Assembly (NCBI GenBank): GCA_902628565.1
Contig: CACONR010000006.1
Location: forward strand, 1 to 47,253
Length of the DNA: 47,253 nt
From: an uncultured Pelagibacteraceae bacterium
Lineage (GTDB): Bacteria; Pseudomonadota; Alphaproteobacteria; Pelagibacterales; Pelagibacteraceae
Reading direction: 5' to 3'
In this document: positions 44,521 to 47,253 of the stretch, piece by piece
Layout: every line of letters begins with the position of its first letter
Numbering within the stretch: the first letter of the stretch is position 1
Position numbers and translations under genes: made by a program
Notes under the pieces: model-generated
Databases searched by the model: none
Seen by the model: the letters and a program-made list of their open reading frames with translations, nothing else
What the model was told of the DNA's origin: nothing

Positions 44521-45354
44521 GTGTCTCAAATTAAACTTAGTGAAAATTTTATAAAAAGTAATGTCAAACTTGCACTCAATGAAGATTTATATCCATCAGG
44601 CGATATAACTTCTGGTTTAATTAAAAATAATAATATTATAAAAGTAAAATTAATATCTAATCAGGATGCTATCATTGGTGGGCTACTATTTGCAAAATAC
44701 ACGTTTTCACTTATCGATAAAAAAATTAAGTTTACTGTAAAAATAAAAGATGGATCTTTTGTTAAAAAAAATTCAACAATTGCAATTATTAGAGGAAATA
44801 AAAAAAATATTTTGGTAGCAGAAAGAGTTGCTCTAAATTTTTTATCTCATATTTCGGGCATAGCCACAAAAACAAATCAATTTGTAAAATTGGCAGGTAA
44901 AAAATGTAAAATTTGTTGCACTAGAAAAACTATACCTAATTTAAGAGTTATACAAAAATATGCGGTAAAATTAGGTGGAGGAACTAACCATAGATTTAAC
45001 TTAAGTGACGAATTTTTGATAAAAGACAATCATATTGCAAATTCAAACATAAGAGAATTAGTAAGTTTGGCAATCAAAAATAAAAAACGAAAAAAAATAA
45101 CAGTGGAAGTAGACACAATTAAACAGCTGAAGAAAATAATCGGATTAAAATTTGATCGTGTTTTATTTGATAATATGAATGTTAAAAATTTAAAATTAGG
45201 AGTTAAACTTGCAAAAAAATACTATCAAACTGAAGCTTCAGGAAATATAAATCTCAGAAAAGTTAAATCGATTGCAAAAACTGGTGTAGATAGAATTTCT
45301 GTTGGTGCAATAACTCATAGCGCACCAGCGATTGATTTTAAATTAGAAATTTAA
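44521..45354 (+). CDS. nadC: Nicotinate-nucleotide diphosphorylase (carboxylating)
   Basis: 277-residue quinolinate phosphoribosyltransferase producing nicotinate mononucleotide. Motifs: NEDLYPSGDITSGLI, ERVALNFLSHISGIAT, CCTRKTIPNLR, and KDNHIANS plus RISVGAITHSAPAIDF near the C-terminus. Start is a GTG at 44521, six bases after the nadA stop. Its stop overlaps the convergent NTP pyrophosphohydrolase gene by four bases. Confidence 0.97.
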   Translation: MSQIKLSENFIKSNVKLALNEDLYPSGDITSGLIKNNNIIKVKLISNQDAIIGGLLFAKYTFSLIDKKIKFTVKIKDGSFVKKNSTIAIIRGNKKNILVAERVALNFLSHISGIATKTNQFVKLAGKKCKICCTRKTIPNLRVIQKYAVKLGGGTNHRFNLSDEFLIKDNHIANSNIRELVSLAIKNKKRKKITVEVDTIKQLKKIIGLKFDRVLFDNMNVKNLKLGVKLAKKYYQTEASGNINLRKVKSIAKTGVDRISVGAITHSAPAIDFKLEI

Positions 45355-45722
45355 TTAACAAATTTTGAAAGATCTGGTTTGAAGTAATTTGGACCTTTCA
45401 TTACTTTACCGTGTTCATTATAAATTGGTTTTCCATTCTCGTCTAACTTGCTCATATTAGAATTTTGAACTTCATCAAAACACTTATCTAAATCAATTCC
45501 AAAAGCATGTCCTGCCCCATAGGTAACATATAAAATATCAGTTAAAGCATCAGCAACCTCCAATAAATCCTTATTATTCATTGCATCTGTTAACTCACTC
45601 AATTCCTCATTTATTAGATCTAATCGCAGTTTATTGATTTTATCTGTGCTAAATGAAGGTTTATTTTTAACCTCTTGACCAAAGGTTTTCATAAAAATAC
45701 CAACCTTACTAAAATTTGACAT
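45351..45722 (-). CDS. MazG-like nucleotide pyrophosphohydrolase
   Basis: 123-residue all-alpha NTP pyrophosphatase-type protein. The acidic metal-binding helices are visible as INEELSELTDAM (Glu39, Glu40, Glu43) and LLEVADALTDILYVTYG (Glu55, Asp58, Asp62), fitting the phosphoribosyl-ATP pyrophosphohydrolase/MazG superfamily. A C-terminal GPNYFKPDLSKF tail is characteristic of phage- and bacteria-type homologues that may cleave non-canonical nucleotides. A good Shine-Dalgarno (AGGAG) precedes its ATG. Convergent overlap with nadC. Confidence 0.85.
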   Translation of the reverse strand: MSNFSKVGIFMKTFGQEVKNKPSFSTDKINKLRLDLINEELSELTDAMNNKDLLEVADALTDILYVTYGAGHAFGIDLDKCFDEVQNSNMSKLDENGKPIYNEHGKVMKGPNYFKPDLSKFVN

Positions 45723-45788
45723 AATGCTCCTGTATGTTTTTTAAAATTAATGTATATTTATAGTAATTTAATATTTGCCTATTAATCA

Positions 45789-47177
45789 ATGAAATTAAGA
45801 AAAGAATTCGATAGTATTGGAGCAATTAATGTTCCTAATGATAAATATTGGGGAGCATCGACTCAAAGATCAAAAAAATATTTCGATATTGGTGAATTTC
45901 TAGTTCGGCCAGTTTTAATAAAATCTATTGCAATCATTAAAAAGGCTGCTGCTATAGTTCATAGAAAAGAAAAACAGATTGTACCAAAAATTTCTTATGC
46001 CATTGTAAAAGCGTCTAATGAGGTAATTAGCGGTAAATTAGACGAACACTTTCCACTAAAAGTTTGGCAAACTGGCTCTGGTACTCAAACTAATATGAAT
46101 GTAAATGAGGTAATTGCAAATAGAGCAATCGAAATTTTAGGTGGAAGAAAAGGCACAAAAAAACCAGTTCATCCAAATGATCATGTTAATAAATCTCAAT
46201 CTACCAATGATGTATTTCCTACAGCAATGCATATAGCTATTGCTATGGAAACTAAAACTAAGTTGTTACCATCTCTTGAGCTTTTAAATAGGGAGTTGAA
46301 AAAAAAAGTTTCTCAATTCAAAAATATTGTTAAAGTTGGAAGAACTCATCTTCAGGACGCAACTCCATTATCATTGGGACAAGAATTTTCAGGATATCAA
46401 TCTCAATTAGAGGATTGTATTTTTAGGATTAAAAACGCTTTAAATGAAATTTATTATTTAGCTCAAGGAGGTACTGCAGTCGGTACAGGAATTAATAGTA
46501 AAAAAGGTTTTGATAAAAGAGTAATCAACGAAATAAAAAAAATAACTAAATTGCCCTTTAAACCAACTAAGAATAAATTTGCTGCGTTGGCTGCTCATGA
46601 TGAAATAGTAAATTTTTCTGGAACTTTAAACACCACTGCTGTTAGTTTAATGAAAATTGCAAATGATATTAGATTTTTAGGATCGGGACCTAGAGCTGGA
46701 TATGGTGAAATAATTTTACCAGCAAATGAACCAGGTTCATCAATTATGCCTGGAAAAGTAAACCCAACACAATCAGAAGCAGTAACAATGGTTTGTGTTA
46801 AAGTGATTGGTAATCACAATGGAATAACAATGGCAGGTTCTCATGGACATTTTGAACTTAATGTCTTTAAACCATTAATTGCTCACAATATTTTACAATC
46901 TATTGATCTTCTTGCAGATAGTACCAAAAATTTTGCTTTATATTGTGTAAAAGGAATTAAAGCAGATAAAGAAAAAATAAAAAAATTTTTAGATAATTCA
47001 TTAATGTTGGTTACTGCGCTGGCTCCTCATATTGGATATGATAATTCTGCCAAAATAGCTAAGACAGCGCTTAAAAAGGGCACAACCTTAAAAGAGGAAG
47101 CTTTAAAAACAAAATTAATTAATGAAAAAGATTTTGATAGAATTGTAAATCCAAAAAAAATGATTCATCCAAAGTGA
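45789..47177 (+). CDS. fumC: Fumarate hydratase, class II
   Basis: 462-residue iron-free fumarase of the TCA cycle. Signature [16 protein letters not shown] near residue 318, the substrate-site segments [19 protein letters not shown] and [15 protein letters not shown], and [20 protein letters not shown] are all present. Length is normal. The remaining 76 bases to the window end hold no gene that I can support. Confidence 0.98.
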   Translation: MKLRKEFDSIGAINVPNDKYWGASTQRSKKYFDIGEFLVRPVLIKSIAIIKKAAAIVHRKEKQIVPKISYAIVKASNEVISGKLDEHFPLKVWQTGSGTQTNMNVNEVIANRAIEILGGRKGTKKPVHPNDHVNKSQSTNDVFPTAMHIAIAMETKTKLLPSLELLNRELKKKVSQFKNIVKVGRTHLQDATPLSLGQEFSGYQSQLEDCIFRIKNALNEIYYLAQGGTAVGTGINSKKGFDKRVINEIKKITKLPFKPTKNKFAALAAHDEIVNFSGTLNTTAVSLMKIANDIRFLGSGPRAGYGEIILPANEPGSSIMPGKVNPTQSEAVTMVCVKVIGNHNGITMAGSHGHFELNVFKPLIAHNILQSIDLLADSTKNFALYCVKGIKADKEKIKKFLDNSLMLVTALAPHIGYDNSAKIAKTALKKGTTLKEEALKTKLINEKDFDRIVNPKKMIHPK

Positions 47178-47253
47178 GCTAATAAAATATTATTTACAAA
47201 ATTTTTAAAAGTTACTTTATTAAAAAATTTTTTACTCTTTGAATTAAAATTTG

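Noticed and set aside
47178..47253. Gene or terminator after fumC
   Set aside because: AT-rich end with no ORF of support and no clear hairpin before the window ends.

Overview
The window looks like a piece of a streamlined marine alphaproteobacterium of the SAR11 clade (Candidatus Pelagibacter). The DNA is very AT-rich. Genes touch or overlap, and the longest gene-free stretch is about 210 bases, so there is no stretch over 300 bases without a gene. The gene set also fits: a proteorhodopsin with a ferredoxin and ferredoxin reductase, glycine-riboswitch control of gcvTHP, TRAP transport, and an NADP isocitrate dehydrogenase. The assignment rests on gene content and order as I recognise them, not on a search. 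I see no phage, insertion sequence, CRISPR array or integrase.

Layout. 1-4360 (minus): glycine cleavage operon gcvT-gcvH-gcvP, with gcvP cut by the window edge, behind a tandem glycine riboswitch. 4351-7641: 5-oxoproline (pyroglutamate) hydrolysis genes, with pxpB-pxpC-EamA permease on minus and pxpA divergent on plus. 7643-8701 (plus): two tandemly duplicated secreted TPR proteins. 8698-11515 (minus): a complete TRAP transporter, dctP-hairpin-dctQ-dctM. 11620-12240 (plus): a TerC-type membrane protein. 12237-19088 (minus): one long tightly packed run psd-pssA-glycosyltransferase-rlmE-guaB-TPR-guaA-panB. The guaB product lacks CBS domains. 19163-20377 (plus): icd. 20369-24284 (minus): recA, hairpin, alaS. 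24390-27529 (minus): SOUL protein, GFA protein, glycerate-kinase-like protein, TolC.

27530-29343 (plus): umuDC, behind a perfect direct-repeat SOS box that abuts the umuD start codon. A near match lies in the recA promoter. 29348-35071 (minus): GT39-type and GT2 glycosyltransferases, ppc, and a secreted polysaccharide-lyase-like protein. 35101-35903 (plus): dksA with a strong promoter, followed by two overlooked small membrane-protein ORFs of 41-43 and 34 codons. 35900-38709 (minus): proteorhodopsin, terminator, ferredoxin, ferredoxin-NADP reductase, GST. 38920-41146 (plus): propionate/acetate-CoA ligase and an SMR transporter. 41139-42446 (minus): a dihydroorotase-like protein. 42490-43377 (plus): YgfZ. 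Then tRNA-Leu(GAG) on minus, nadA-nadC on plus, a MazG-like NTP pyrophosphohydrolase on minus, and fumC on plus.

How the parts fit. Much of the window serves one-carbon, glycine and organic-acid use (glycine cleavage, 5-oxoproline hydrolysis to glutamate, TRAP uptake, acyl-CoA ligase, PEP carboxylase, isocitrate dehydrogenase, fumarase) and light-assisted energetics. The most promising under-described items are the dksA-linked microprotein pair, the SOS-box pair at recA and umuDC, the duplicated CxC TPR proteins, the lyase-like secreted protein in the ppc/glycosyltransferase cluster, and the repeat-rich divergent proteorhodopsin/acyl-CoA ligase regulatory region.
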